DNA from: Kordia aestuariivivens
GTDB taxonomy: Bacteria > Bacteroidota > Bacteroidia > Flavobacteriales > Flavobacteriaceae
NCBI RefSeq assembly: GCF_014397005.1
Contig: NZ_JACGWS010000017.1
Span: forward strand, 50,556-114,555
Length of the DNA stretch: 64,000 nucleotides
Reading direction: 5' to 3'
Below are positions 26,519-35,730 of the stretch, one piece after another. The notes below the pieces were generated by a model, which did not search any database, had not been told where the DNA came from, and saw nothing but the letters and a program-made list of their open reading frames with translations. Position numbers and translations under genes: made by a program. The stretch's first letter is position 1. Every line of letters starts with the position of its first letter.

Positions 26519-27925
26519 TTATACGTGTAATGCTCTGTCTTCCGTAGCGGCTAAGGCTGCTTCTTTGATGGCTTCTGCAAATGTTGGATGTGCATGTGAC
26601 ATACGTGCTACATCTTCTGCTGATGCTCTGTATTCCATTGCTACAACAGCTTCCGCGATAAGATCGGCTGCTCTGGCACCAATCATGTGTACACCAAGAA
26701 TTTCGTCTGTTTTTTCGTCAGCTAAGATTTTGATGAAACCATCTAAATCCATACTTGCTCTACTTCTACCCAACGCACGCATTGGGAATTGACCTGTTTT
26801 GTATGCAATTCCTGCAGCTGTTAATTCTTGCTCTGTTTTTCCAACAGCCGCAACTTCTGGCCAAGTATAGACAACTCCTGGAATTAGATTGTAATCAATA
26901 TGTGGTTTTTGTCCCGCAATGATTTCCGCAACCATAGAACCTTCTTCAGAAGCTTTGTGTGCTAACATGGCTCCTTTTACCACATCACCAACTGCATAAA
27001 TGTTTGTTGCTGATGTTTGTAAATGTCCGTTTACTTCCACTCTACCTCTATCATCCAGTTTTACACCAGCTGCTTCTGCGTTCAATCCGTTTGTATATGG
27101 ACTACGACCGACAGATACTAAACAGTAATCGCCTCTGAATTCTACTTCTTCTCCTTTTTTGTTATCTGCTTTTACAATCACCTCATCACCAACACGTTCC
27201 ACAGATTTCACTGCATGTGATGTATTGATTTTGAATTTTTGCTTTTTGAATACTTTTGTCAACTCTTTAGAAAGTCCTGCGTCCATTCCTGAGATGATTC
27301 TGTCCATATATTCTAGTACAGTTACTTCTGAACCTAAACGTCTGTATACTTGTCCTAATTCGAGTCCAATAACACCACCGCCAATAACGATTAAGTGTTT
27401 TGGGATTTCTTTTAGTTTTAGTGCTTCTGTTGAGGTAATAACTCTTTCTTTATCGAGTGTGATAAATGGTAAGTTTGATGGTTTACTTCCCGTAGCAATA
27501 ATCGTATTTTTTGCTTCTATTTCTTCTGTAGTTCCATCATTTTTTGCAATGTTTACATGCGTAGCGTCTTTAAAACTACCCAATCCAACATATACATCAA
27601 TTTTATTTTTCTTCATCAAGAAATCAATTCCGCCAGTCGTTTGATCAACTACTGCTTGCTTTCTCGAAATCATTTTTTCAAGATTTACTTTTACATCGCC
27701 CGAAATTTCAATTCCATGCGCTTCAAAGTGTTTGATTGCATCTTCGTAATGGTGTGAAGAATCTAGCAATGCTTTTGACGGAATACAACCTACATTTAAG
27801 CAAGTTCCACCTAAAGTGCTATATTTTTCAATAATTGCTGTTTTCATTCCTAATTGTGCGCAACGAATTGCGGCTACATATCCACCAGGACCAGAGCCAA
27901 TAACGGCTACATCGTATGAATTCAT
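26519..27925 (-). CDS. lpd: Dihydrolipoyl dehydrogenase
   Basis: The start at 27925 gives MNSYDVAVIGSGPGG, the usual beginning of the family; an upstream in-frame extension is not needed. The 468-residue flavoprotein has the redox-active C42-x4-C47 (GGTCLNVGCIPSK), a second dinucleotide fold (LIVIGGGVIGLELGQ) and the C-terminal His-Glu dyad (SHAHPTFAEAI). It is the E3 subunit that reoxidises lipoate in 2-oxoacid dehydrogenase and glycine-cleavage complexes. The gene is alone with its own promoter and terminator. Confidence 0.95.
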   Translation of the reverse strand: MNSYDVAVIGSGPGGYVAAIRCAQLGMKTAIIEKYSTLGGTCLNVGCIPSKALLDSSHHYEDAIKHFEAHGIEISGDVKVNLEKMISRKQAVVDQTTGGIDFLMKKNKIDVYVGLGSFKDATHVNIAKNDGTTEEIEAKNTIIATGSKPSNLPFITLDKERVITSTEALKLKEIPKHLIVIGGGVIGLELGQVYRRLGSEVTVLEYMDRIISGMDAGLSKELTKVFKKQKFKINTSHAVKSVERVGDEVIVKADNKKGEEVEFRGDYCLVSVGRSPYTNGLNAEAAGVKLDDRGRVEVNGHLQTSATNIYAVGDVVKGAMLAHKASEEGSMVAEIIAGQKPHIDYNLIPGVVYTWPEVAAVGKTEQELTAAGIAYKTGQFPMRALGRSRASMDLDGFIKILADEKTDEILGVHMIGARAADLIAEAVVAMEYRASAEDVARMSHAHPTFAEAIKEAALAATEDRALHV

Positions 27926-27963
27926 ATCTTGTATTTTTTGAACTATTTTAATTGTCAATACCA

Positions 27964-27993
27964 CAAAAGTACAACTATTTTAGGGTTGTGCAA
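27964..27993 (-). promoter_or_regulatory. Promoter of lpd
   Basis: On the minus strand TTG (27993-27991) and TACTTTTG (27971-27964) are 19 bp apart, a full consensus Bacteroidota promoter. The leader would be about 30 nt, which supports the start at 27925. Confidence 0.75.
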
Positions 27994-28057
27994 TGCTTTA
28001 GGGAATTCTATAACATTTTAACAATGTATCCTATTTAAAAGAGCCTTTTTAAAACAA

Positions 28058-28094
28058 AAAAGCAGCAATTTATACAAGATAAATTACTGCTTTG
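28058..28094 (-). terminator. Terminator after the serine peptidase gene
   Basis: The stem AAAGCAG(C)AATTTAT / ATAAATT(A)CTGCTTT lies 37 bp downstream of the minus-strand protease stop. Confidence 0.75.
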
Positions 28095-28130
28095 ATTTAT
28101 TTTAAAACTAATAATAAATAAAGTGTTGTG

Positions 28131-30767
28131 CTAGTTAACGATAATACGTTTCGTAGTCACTTTTTTGTCTGTGATTAATTTTAAGATGTATACATTCGGG
28201 CGTAAGTTGCCTAAATCAACAGAAATTTTATCTTGATGATTGAATACTTTTTCATATAATAATCGTCCTGTATTTATATCTAATACTTGAATCATTCCAC
28301 GTTGCACTTCCGTTTCTTGAATTTGAACCGTGAATTGTCCACGACTCGGATTTGGAATTAATACAATGTCATCGTCCGCTGCTGTTCTTTGGAATGGTTC
28401 TCCTCTGTCTTCATTGGTTTCTCCGTTAAATTCAACATAATAGTGACATTCACTTCCGTATTCAGCTTCAGGATCATCAGATAAGTTTTGAGAGAATGCA
28501 AAGTGATAGTTTACGGATTGTCGCACACCATCATTCATTCTAAATTCTACACTTAATGGATAGTATTCTCTCGGTGGAATTTCTACGCTTAGTAATTGTG
28601 CTCTTGTCGGATCAACAATTAAAACTTCTCTACGTTCTTGGTCAAGAATTTCAATTCCTTCTGAGCGTGCGCCGCTACTTAACCAACTTTCCCATAGTTC
28701 TCGACTTAGTTGAAATCTAATTTCTCCAAGTTCTCTAAAAGGTGTACTTACTTGATCTACTAATGTAAAATTGATATCAAATCGTGCATGTTCAAATGTA
28801 TGATTTCCAACAAGAATACCGCCAAAACCAGTTGAATAACTTCCTCCTAAGTTTACTAAACTCGCGTTTCTCGTAACAATATTATTATTGTTTTTAACAT
28901 TTGGTCCAATTGGTGCGCCAGGTCCTGGATTTTCATTTGCCATTGGATCGTTTGGATCTACAATTCTTCCCAAGAAACAAATCATAGCACCGTTGCTTAA
29001 TCCAAAAATAGCTGGATCGTCTGGTTGCCATTTTGCATCAATGATATATTCTTGTCCTGGAGCCAACGCTGGAATTCTAAATCCTTGTCCTGCAACATAC
29101 GTATTAGTAGCTGTAAAACCTGTATACGGAACTGTTAATTCGCCACCGCCAGGATTTCCACCTACAAGTACTGTTCCATCCCAAGATTCTGGCCATGTTT
29201 CTCCCGTAGAACCTAATGTCCAATATAATTTTGCATAGCTTATGGATGAGGTTACAAAACTTGTGTTGTGTACTCTAAAACGCATTACATTATAGTTAGA
29301 ACCTATATATCCTGGATCTTCGTGTGTAAGGTTTAATCCTGAATTGTTTCTACGATTCCAGATGTCTGGACTTTGCCAAATACCTTGTCCTGAATTGTTT
29401 GGTTCTTCTCCTCCATCACGTGAGCTATCAAATCCTGCTAAATCATATCCGCTATCGCAACCCATTGTTTTTAAAACTTCAGCACCTGTATTTGCTGGAT
29501 CTAACCAATTACTTAATCGTGTAGAGTTGGTTCCGCCACCAGTCCAAGAACCAGAGAATTTTCCGTAATTATTATTATCTACTAAGCTTCCACCAGATCC
29601 TGTACAGCCAATATTCAAATCACCATTCATTAATTGTCCAACAATTTGATGATTTTGGTTGAATAATGGCGAACCACTTGATCCTGGTTCTACCAATCCA
29701 TCATCCCATTGATCTATTAACCAAGTATTTGTAGTTGATGCTGGATTGCTGTCAAAAGAGATTTTTTTGATATCTCCACGTGGGTGATGAATTCCGGTTA
29801 CATCTGCTGGCGTTGTTCCACTTTTATCCCAACCTGCATACGTTACATTGTACGAAGCTGGAATTGCAGAGTTAATTTCTACCAAACAGAAATCAGTTGT
29901 TGTTCTTCTCGCTCTTAGTGTTGCTCCAGTTAATGATTGTGAAGACGGTGATGAAGCTGGGTTAGCACATGTAGCACCTTGCCAGTTGAATCTAAAAACC
30001 CACGATGATGTACTTGGATTGTAGCAATGATTCGCAGTTAATACATACGGTTTTTTGTCTTGATTTGTATTGTTTACTACGGAACCAGAACACGATCCGC
30101 CACCAACAATGATAAGCATACTTGCATCTATTTCACAAGTCCAAGGTGCGCCAACTGAACAGTTTACATTGTTGTGACACCATCTACCACTTGCATCTCC
30201 AAATGCGTACGGCGTTCGGTACCCGTGAATTACTTTGTCTAGCAAGATTTCCCCTTCTCCAATAACATCTTTAGGTTCTAAATATTCTATGGTAATAAAA
30301 TCACCTTGAATTAAATCTGTTGCAAAAATTCCGTCTTTACCGTTATTTTTGTCTGTAAATGCTCCAAGTACTTGATTTTCCTTGTTGTAGATGAATAGTT
30401 TTCCTCCTGCTGGAAGTTTGTACTTTTTGAAGATTAAGTTGATACTTAATGCATTTGGCGATACAATGGATACATTCCAAATACGATCGCCATTTGATAA
30501 TGTTTGCCAAACGCCATCTTTTAAGCCAATTTCAACAGAAATTTCAGCTCCAAATCGGAATGGTTTTAGTTCATCTTTAGTGAGTTCGTCTTCACGTTTA
30601 AAAGATTCAACATCAACAAGTGGCATATCAATGACTGGAATTTCAGCCGATAGAAAGCCTTTGTTTTGCAGTGTAAGTCCGTACGGAGTTCCACCTTCGC
30701 TAAGTTGCGCACTTAATTGCCAACTCAGAAGTACCAAAAAGCAGGTACATAGTAGTTTTGTTTTCAT
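28131..30767 (-). CDS. Secreted trypsin-fold serine peptidase with T9SS tail
   Basis: The 878-residue protein has a signal peptide (1 to about 21), a propeptide, and a trypsin-like domain resembling lysyl endopeptidase. The triad reads H247 (TANHCY), D292 (TTDFCLVEI) and S364 (PGSSGSPLF), with several Cys for disulfides. The C-terminal half is beta-rich, and the last 80 residues form a T9SS sorting tail (PNPSRGQFTVQI ... TKKVTTKRIIVN). It should be secreted by T9SS and attack external proteins. Together with the M4 enzyme it makes two T9SS proteases in the window. Confidence 0.9.
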   Translation of the reverse strand: MKTKLLCTCFLVLLSWQLSAQLSEGGTPYGLTLQNKGFLSAEIPVIDMPLVDVESFKREDELTKDELKPFRFGAEISVEIGLKDGVWQTLSNGDRIWNVSIVSPNALSINLIFKKYKLPAGGKLFIYNKENQVLGAFTDKNNGKDGIFATDLIQGDFITIEYLEPKDVIGEGEILLDKVIHGYRTPYAFGDASGRWCHNNVNCSVGAPWTCEIDASMLIIVGGGSCSGSVVNNTNQDKKPYVLTANHCYNPSTSSWVFRFNWQGATCANPASSPSSQSLTGATLRARRTTTDFCLVEINSAIPASYNVTYAGWDKSGTTPADVTGIHHPRGDIKKISFDSNPASTTNTWLIDQWDDGLVEPGSSGSPLFNQNHQIVGQLMNGDLNIGCTGSGGSLVDNNNYGKFSGSWTGGGTNSTRLSNWLDPANTGAEVLKTMGCDSGYDLAGFDSSRDGGEEPNNSGQGIWQSPDIWNRRNNSGLNLTHEDPGYIGSNYNVMRFRVHNTSFVTSSISYAKLYWTLGSTGETWPESWDGTVLVGGNPGGGELTVPYTGFTATNTYVAGQGFRIPALAPGQEYIIDAKWQPDDPAIFGLSNGAMICFLGRIVDPNDPMANENPGPGAPIGPNVKNNNNIVTRNASLVNLGGSYSTGFGGILVGNHTFEHARFDINFTLVDQVSTPFRELGEIRFQLSRELWESWLSSGARSEGIEILDQERREVLIVDPTRAQLLSVEIPPREYYPLSVEFRMNDGVRQSVNYHFAFSQNLSDDPEAEYGSECHYYVEFNGETNEDRGEPFQRTAADDDIVLIPNPSRGQFTVQIQETEVQRGMIQVLDINTGRLLYEKVFNHQDKISVDLGNLRPNVYILKLITDKKVTTKRIIVN

Positions 30768-30994
30768 GGTTTGATTAATTAGGTTAAGTATTTATTTTAT
30801 AACTACTTAAATGTAAACTAATTAATCATTAAAAAGGAAGGTTAAACACGTATTCATTAAAGGTAAAAGACCTTTAATATAGAAGGTGAAACCACATAAT
30901 TGTTAGAAACAATATTCTTAAATTTAGTAGTTTTACCTTTTTTTATTGTTAACTGATTATTACTCGTTCAAATTAACATCAGTTGTTTTATGTT

Positions 30995-31627
30995 TTACGT
31001 TGGAAACCCTAACATTTCGCCCATTCCAATAGTAAATAACCAACTTCCGTAAATAGCATGTTCAATAGAAACTAGTAAGGTAGAACGCGTTTTGACATAC
31101 GTCAATGCAAAGAGAATACCGCCTAAGAAGGTTAAGATTAATACCAGCGTATTGTTGAATAGTAAATGTGCTAAACAAAATACAATGGCATTGATGAAAA
31201 CGAGTAGCTTCTTGTTTTTGAATAACGAATCGTATCGCAAAAAGAAAAATGTTCGGAAAATTAATTCTTGTGGATAGACAGAAAAGAAGCTGTATATAAA
31301 TAGAATTACAACCCAAACCAACGGTTTTGTTCGTACAACAATGAATAATTTAGAGGCATCTGTAAAATACACATACGCACTTGTGATGAGGATAATTGCG
31401 CAAAGTAACACCAATGTGCGTCGCCAAAACATCTTCCAATCTAGTGATTCGTTGATTTTGAAGCGTTGTTTTTCTACCTTGAGCAACATCCAAAGTATAT
31501 AGAAAAAACCACCAATAATGAAGCCCATTTTTAAATATATTGGATAATTGAGTACCAAACTCACAGGCAATGCGATAAAGAGCAAGAAAAATTCTGTAAG
31601 CTTATAACCAGTGCTTTGTATGTACAT
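30995..31627 (-). CDS. CPBP-family intramembrane protease-like protein
   Basis: This 210-residue multi-pass membrane protein has a variant of the CPBP motif 1, YPQELIFRTFFFLRY: E121 and R125 are kept, but the usual first Glu is Q120. H154 (FCLAHLLFNN) and H190 (SIEHAIYGS) complete the glutamic-protease-like set. Family members process prenylated proteins or act in bacteriocin immunity. Whether the single-Glu version is active is open. It lies 32 bp downstream of the lrp-type gene and probably shares its transcript. Confidence 0.85.
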   Translation of the reverse strand: MYIQSTGYKLTEFFLLFIALPVSLVLNYPIYLKMGFIIGGFFYILWMLLKVEKQRFKINESLDWKMFWRRTLVLLCAIILITSAYVYFTDASKLFIVVRTKPLVWVVILFIYSFFSVYPQELIFRTFFFLRYDSLFKNKKLLVFINAIVFCLAHLLFNNTLVLILTFLGGILFALTYVKTRSTLLVSIEHAIYGSWLFTIGMGEMLGFPT

Positions 31628-31659
31628 TTAGGTAATTTTTTGTAAAGATACGATAACTA

Positions 31660-32121
31660 TTAAAGCGAAATTGCCGTGGTATGTTTTACTTCGCCAATGA
31701 CAAATATACTGTGCGTATTGCCAATATTGGGAATTGCTGTCAATTTCGTAATCATAAAATCACGATACGCTTCCATATCTTTCACGAGTACTTTTAAAAT
31801 ATAATCGTAATCGCCACTTACGTGATAACATTCCAATACTTCTTCTAGTTTTAGAATTTCGCGTTCAAATTTCATTACAAAATCTTTAGAATGTTGCGTT
31901 AAACGCACATGACATTGTGCTAAGAAGTTTTTTTCGATTTTCTTTTTATCTAAAAGTGCTACATAGCGTTTAATAACACCTTCTTTATCAAGTTTTTTGA
32001 TGCGTTCGTACACAGCTGTTACGGAAAGATTCAACTTGTTCGACAGCTCTTTAGTGGTTTGTTTGCTATCACTTTGCAATAATGTCAACAAAGTGCGGTC
32101 GGTTTGATCGAGTTTTAACAT
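31660..32121 (-). CDS. Lrp/AsnC-family regulator
   Basis: The 153-residue protein has the N-terminal HTH (DRTLLTLLQSDSKQTTKELSNKLNLSVTAVYERIKKLDKEGVI split over residues 8-52) and the C-terminal RAM ligand-binding domain (70-150). Such proteins respond to amino acids. The divergent neighbour is a Cys/Met-type PLP enzyme, so sulfur amino acids are a likely effector and that gene a likely target. An A/T palindrome sits between them. Confidence 0.9.
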   Translation of the reverse strand: MLKLDQTDRTLLTLLQSDSKQTTKELSNKLNLSVTAVYERIKKLDKEGVIKRYVALLDKKKIEKNFLAQCHVRLTQHSKDFVMKFEREILKLEEVLECYHVSGDYDYILKVLVKDMEAYRDFMITKLTAIPNIGNTHSIFVIGEVKHTTAISL

Positions 32122-32175
32122 GGAAAAAAATCTATAATTAGTTTTTTACAAAAGAATTAAACTTAAATATATCTA

Positions 32176-32183
32176 CAAAAATA
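32176..32183 (-). promoter_or_regulatory. -7 promoter box (TATTTTTG) of the lrp-type gene
   Basis: On the minus strand this is a full TAnnTTTG match 55 bp before the start codon. Confidence 0.55.
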
Positions 32184-32204
32184 CAATTTAATAGTTTTAT
32201 TTTC

Positions 32205-32218
32205 TACTTAATTAAATA
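32205..32218. promoter_or_regulatory. A/T palindrome between the lrp-type gene and the PLP gene
   Basis: TACTTAATTAAATA is nearly self-complementary around TTAATTAA and lies in the divergent promoter region. It is a candidate Lrp-type site, but A/T-rich palindromes occur often by chance here. Confidence 0.3.
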
Positions 32219-32276
32219 CTACTTGATTTTAATTCTAATTATTTTCACTTTTGATTATAATTAAAACCACACGCTT

Positions 32277-33491
32277 ATGAAATTTAATCCTGCGAGTAAC
32301 ATTCAAGATTTACAATATTTTGGCGAATTTGGAGGTGTGAATCCTTCCATTTCAGATTCATCTACCTATACCTTTATTTCAGCAAAAACCATGTTTGACA
32401 CCTTTGAAGGCAATGCAGATGGTTGTTATTTGTATTCCCGACATACATCTCCAAGCAATTTATATTTAGGCGAAGCTTTAGCCGCGATGGAAGGTACAGA
32501 AACTGCAAATGTTTCTGCTTCTGGAATGGGCGCAATTACGCCTGTTTTATTGCAATTGTGTAAAAGTGGCGATCATATTGTTTCGAGTCGAACTATTTAT
32601 GGCGGAACGTATGCTTTTTTGAAAAATTTTACACCACGATTTAATATTGAAACTTCATTTGTAGATATTACAAAGTTAGACGCTGTAGAAGCAGCTATTA
32701 CATCAAACACGAAAGTTTTGTATTGTGAGTCTGTGAGTAATCCTTTATTGGAAGTTGCTGATATTGCTGGTCTAGCCAAATTAGCTAAGAAATACGATTT
32801 AAAATTAGTCGTAGACAATACATTTTCTCCATTATCAATTGCGCCTGCAAAATTAGGTGCAGACATAGTGATTCATAGTTTAACAAAATTTATCAACGGC
32901 GCAAGCGATACCGTTGGTGGCGTGGTTTGTGGAACACAAGCCTTTATTGATGAATTGCGAAATGTAAATACTGGCGCAAGCATGTTATTGGGCTCAACAA
33001 TGGATAGTTTGCGTGCGGCTTCCGTATTAAAAAATTTACGCACACTTCATATTCGCATGAAACAACACAGTTACAATGCTGCTTATTTAGCAAAAATGTT
33101 TGAAGCTGACGGTTTAAAAACGGTGTATCCGGGATTAATGTCACATCCATCTCATGAATTATTTAAAAGTATGATGAATGCAGAATATGGTTTTGGCGGC
33201 ATGTTGACGATTGATGTTGGAACTATTGACAAAGCCAACGAATTGATGGAATTAATGCAGGAACAAAATTTAGGGTATTTAGCCGTTAGCTTAGGGTTTT
33301 ACAAAACCTTATTTAGTGCACCGGGCACTTCTACTTCGTCTGAAATTCCAGAAGATGAGCAAGCAGCAATGGGCTTAACAGATGGCTTGATTCGTTTTTC
33401 TATCGGATTAGATAATGATATACAACGTACCTATAAAGTCATGCGTGAATGCATGGAAAAATTGAACATATTGGAACCAGAAATGGTGTAA
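32277..33491 (+). CDS. Cys/Met-metabolism PLP enzyme (gamma-lyase/sulfhydrylase type)
   Basis: This 404-residue fold-type I enzyme has the family signature around the PLP lysine (HSLTKFINGASDTVGG) and the SASGMGAI loop. Members include methionine gamma-lyase, cystathionine gamma-lyase and O-acetylhomoserine sulfhydrylase. The Cys typical of methionine gamma-lyase (YGCTF) is Gly here (IYGGTYAFL), which argues against a classical MGL. It is divergent from an lrp-type gene, which probably controls it. A terminator that is duplicated at 35142 follows. Confidence 0.85.
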   Translation: MKFNPASNIQDLQYFGEFGGVNPSISDSSTYTFISAKTMFDTFEGNADGCYLYSRHTSPSNLYLGEALAAMEGTETANVSASGMGAITPVLLQLCKSGDHIVSSRTIYGGTYAFLKNFTPRFNIETSFVDITKLDAVEAAITSNTKVLYCESVSNPLLEVADIAGLAKLAKKYDLKLVVDNTFSPLSIAPAKLGADIVIHSLTKFINGASDTVGGVVCGTQAFIDELRNVNTGASMLLGSTMDSLRAASVLKNLRTLHIRMKQHSYNAAYLAKMFEADGLKTVYPGLMSHPSHELFKSMMNAEYGFGGMLTIDVGTIDKANELMELMQEQNLGYLAVSLGFYKTLFSAPGTSTSSEIPEDEQAAMGLTDGLIRFSIGLDNDIQRTYKVMRECMEKLNILEPEMV

Positions 33492-33516
33492 TTGCAGCGT
33501 TTAGTTAACGTAAGAG

Positions 33517-33546
33517 GGAACATCGAAAGGTGTTCCTTTTTTTTAT
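33517..33546 (+). terminator. Terminator, left copy of a 30-bp identical repeat
   Basis: The stem GGAACA(TC) / (GG)TGTTCC with eight T residues ends the PLP-enzyme transcript. The full 30 bp is repeated exactly at 35142-35171 after the beta-helix gene. Confidence 0.85.
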
Positions 33547-33691
33547 TCATACTTTTTTAGAAAGCTGCTATTTGTGTAAAAAACATATTTCAAAAAAGCA
33601 CTGTAACTACGGGTTCGTAACCATCATTCATGCTAAAATTGAGAGTCTGATTGCGATATTTGATCATTATTAATTTTAAAAACTTTTTATT

Positions 33692-35089
33692 ATGATTTAT
33701 GACATTATGGATTACGGAGTTGAAGCTGATGGTACTACCGATGACATTGCTGCAATTAACACTTTAATAACAAATACCAGCAATAGTGGTGGTGGTACTC
33801 TCATTTTTCCATCGGGAAAAGTTATTCTTATTTCTGCTCCTATTCAACTAAAGTCAGATGTTTGTTTGATTACGTCAGGAGCAAAAACGACACTAAAAGC
33901 CATTGATATTGACGATGATGAGACTGATCCTGAACCTCAACCAAATGGAACACCAGATACTGACATGGCAAGTATTTTCTCAACTTATGGAGGAGCATCT
34001 GGAACTCGAAAAAATATTAAAATTAGTGGGTTTGATTTTGTTCTATCTCCAAGTGGGAATGGAAATCCATTAGATGACTTTACATTAGACTTCATTAATC
34101 AAGCTATTTTTATCAATGACGCTGAAAATATAACTATTGAAAATTGTGCTTTTAATAATTTGTCAGCCTTTGCTGGAATATATGTTCAAGAAACCAAAAA
34201 TATAACTATAAAAAATTGTGTTTTTAAAAATTCTTCTGGAGGAGTTAATTTTCATGGCACAAACGAAAATGTGAAAATCGATAGTAATACTTTTGAATAC
34301 CTTAGCACTCATGGAATTCATATACAAGGAAGTGGTGATATTACTAATAATAAATATTGTAGTAATGTTTGGATTACTAAGAACAGAATCGTTATTGGTG
34401 CAGAAGATGTTCATGGTATTTATTTAACCTGTGGCGACACTCAATTTGCTGGTTCTTCTTCACATCATGAAAATGTAGTGGTTGCTGACAACGTCATTAC
34501 TGGTCCTGGAAGCTTAAGTAATGCTAGTGATGGTACCGCAGATTTATTTAGCTTAAAAGATATTGTGCGATTAAAATGTTATGGGAATACAGCGCGTAAC
34601 TCTGGAGATTTAGGTTTTGCTATTGAACGTTGCCATTTTGGAGTTGTGTCAAATAATACAGCTGATCAGAATAATTCATGTGGAATTTCAATTTTTGGTT
34701 CTTCCCATATGTCAGTTACAGGAAATGTATGCGCGCACAACGAACAAAATCATGATTATGACCCTTTAACTAATTCTGGCGGATTAGGATCAGCACCATA
34801 CGGAGGAATTCGTGTAGAATTTGACAGTGTGCATGTTTTACTAAGTGGAAATCACTTTTTCGGAGCTGGATTTGAAGCTGGAAATACAGAGCAAGGTCAG
34901 ACGTACGGTATTGTAGTAAAAGAAGCTAATGTAGAAGATATTACAGATATAAATTTGAGAACTAGAAGTCCTTATAATATTAAAATCGGAATCAATCATT
35001 ATGCGGATAACAAAAATGGAGATATTTATAATGAAATCGAAAGTACTATCATTTCTGATCTAAATGCAACTGTAGCTCCAACACCTTAA
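33692..35089 (+). CDS. Right-handed parallel beta-helix protein
   Basis: The 465-residue protein opens with YGVEADGTTDDIAAINTLI, the start of pectate-lyase-superfamily/GH28-related beta-helix proteins. It continues with rungs such as ITIENCAFNN, ITIKNCVFKN, VKIDSNTFEYLSTHGIHIQG and MSVTGNVCAHNEQN. No signal peptide or T9SS tail is visible, unusual for such a fold in this phylum, so it may be cytosolic or use a non-standard export route. No clear catalytic residues can be assigned. The gene is bracketed by identical 30-bp terminators, which suggests it was inserted as a unit. Confidence 0.8.
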   Translation: MIYDIMDYGVEADGTTDDIAAINTLITNTSNSGGGTLIFPSGKVILISAPIQLKSDVCLITSGAKTTLKAIDIDDDETDPEPQPNGTPDTDMASIFSTYGGASGTRKNIKISGFDFVLSPSGNGNPLDDFTLDFINQAIFINDAENITIENCAFNNLSAFAGIYVQETKNITIKNCVFKNSSGGVNFHGTNENVKIDSNTFEYLSTHGIHIQGSGDITNNKYCSNVWITKNRIVIGAEDVHGIYLTCGDTQFAGSSSHHENVVVADNVITGPGSLSNASDGTADLFSLKDIVRLKCYGNTARNSGDLGFAIERCHFGVVSNNTADQNNSCGISIFGSSHMSVTGNVCAHNEQNHDYDPLTNSGGLGSAPYGGIRVEFDSVHVLLSGNHFFGAGFEAGNTEQGQTYGIVVKEANVEDITDINLRTRSPYNIKIGINHYADNKNGDIYNEIESTIISDLNATVAPTP

Positions 35090-35141
35090 ACAATTTTACT
35101 TTATGTAATTATTTAAATGCAAACCAAAATTTTACAAAAAA

Positions 35142-35171
35142 GGAACATCGAAAGGTGTTCCTTTTTTTTAT
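35142..35171 (+). terminator. Terminator, right copy of a 30-bp identical repeat
   Basis: This is an exact copy of 33517-33546, placed 53 bp after the beta-helix stop. Confidence 0.85.
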
Positions 35172-35238
35172 CCAAGCTTACAGAAACAGGAGAAATAACC
35201 TGAGTAGTTTTACCTGATTATAAATAAAATATCGCTCA

Positions 35239-35254
35239 TTACGGTTTCCCGTAA
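35239..35254. promoter_or_regulatory. TTACGG-N4-CCGTAA palindrome
   Basis: A perfect 6-bp inverted repeat lies 63 bp before the gene at 35317. Related dyads lie at 3682 and 62308. Function unknown. Confidence 0.3.
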
Positions 35255-35316
35255 AATAAGCCAGTCATTTTTAGTTATCATTGAGTCCCAGATTATAATT
35301 AAAACCTAATCCCTGC

Positions 35317-35568
35317 ATGAGCAAGAATGTCTACATACTGCGAGAGCGCAAAGAAACTGGAGAATTACACCTTTTCTTAGCAAATCCAACGGAAGAGAAT
35401 GAATGTCGATCGCAACATAAATCTATCTGCGGACGTACGAATATAGAAGAAGAATCAAGAACAATTTTCGCATGTCAGCCCGAAGACAGAGCGCGGATTC
35501 AATGTGCGAAAATTGGAAGAACTATTTGCACAACTTGTGTAAGTCATTTGTATGCGGATGAGGTGTAG
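35317..35568 (+). CDS. Cys-rich 83-residue hypothetical protein
   Basis: This small soluble protein has no signal peptide and six Cys, including a CxxC (TICTTCVSH) and others spaced through ECRSQ, SICGR, FACQ and QCAK. The pattern hints at a small zinc-binding or redox domain. I do not recognise a family. Sixteen bases just before it (35291-35306, GATTATAATTAAAACC) are identical to those before the PLP-enzyme gene at 32253-32268. Confidence 0.6.
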   Translation: MSKNVYILRERKETGELHLFLANPTEENECRSQHKSICGRTNIEEESRTIFACQPEDRARIQCAKIGRTICTTCVSHLYADEV

Positions 35569-35580
35569 TGTGAAACTGTT

Positions 35581-35609
35581 TTGAGTTATTGAGTTATTGA
35601 GTTATTGAA
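35581..35609. repeat. 8-bp tandem repeat (TTGAGTTA, 3.6 copies)
   Basis: TTGAGTTA is repeated three times and partly a fourth, directly after the Cys-rich gene. It looks like a simple-sequence tract. Confidence 0.8.
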
Positions 35610-35730
35610 TAAAAAAATTCGGGTATTCGTGGCGAAACTTCTCGATACAATTTTTCTTCATTTCATTACAAAAAATCACTCGAAGAGACGATTCCAACAC
35701 ATAACTAAATCCCTCATAAACCAAAAAATA

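Noticed and set aside
32277..33491. Firm call of methionine gamma-lyase (megL)
   Set aside because: The characteristic Cys near the substrate site is Gly here, so only the family is named.
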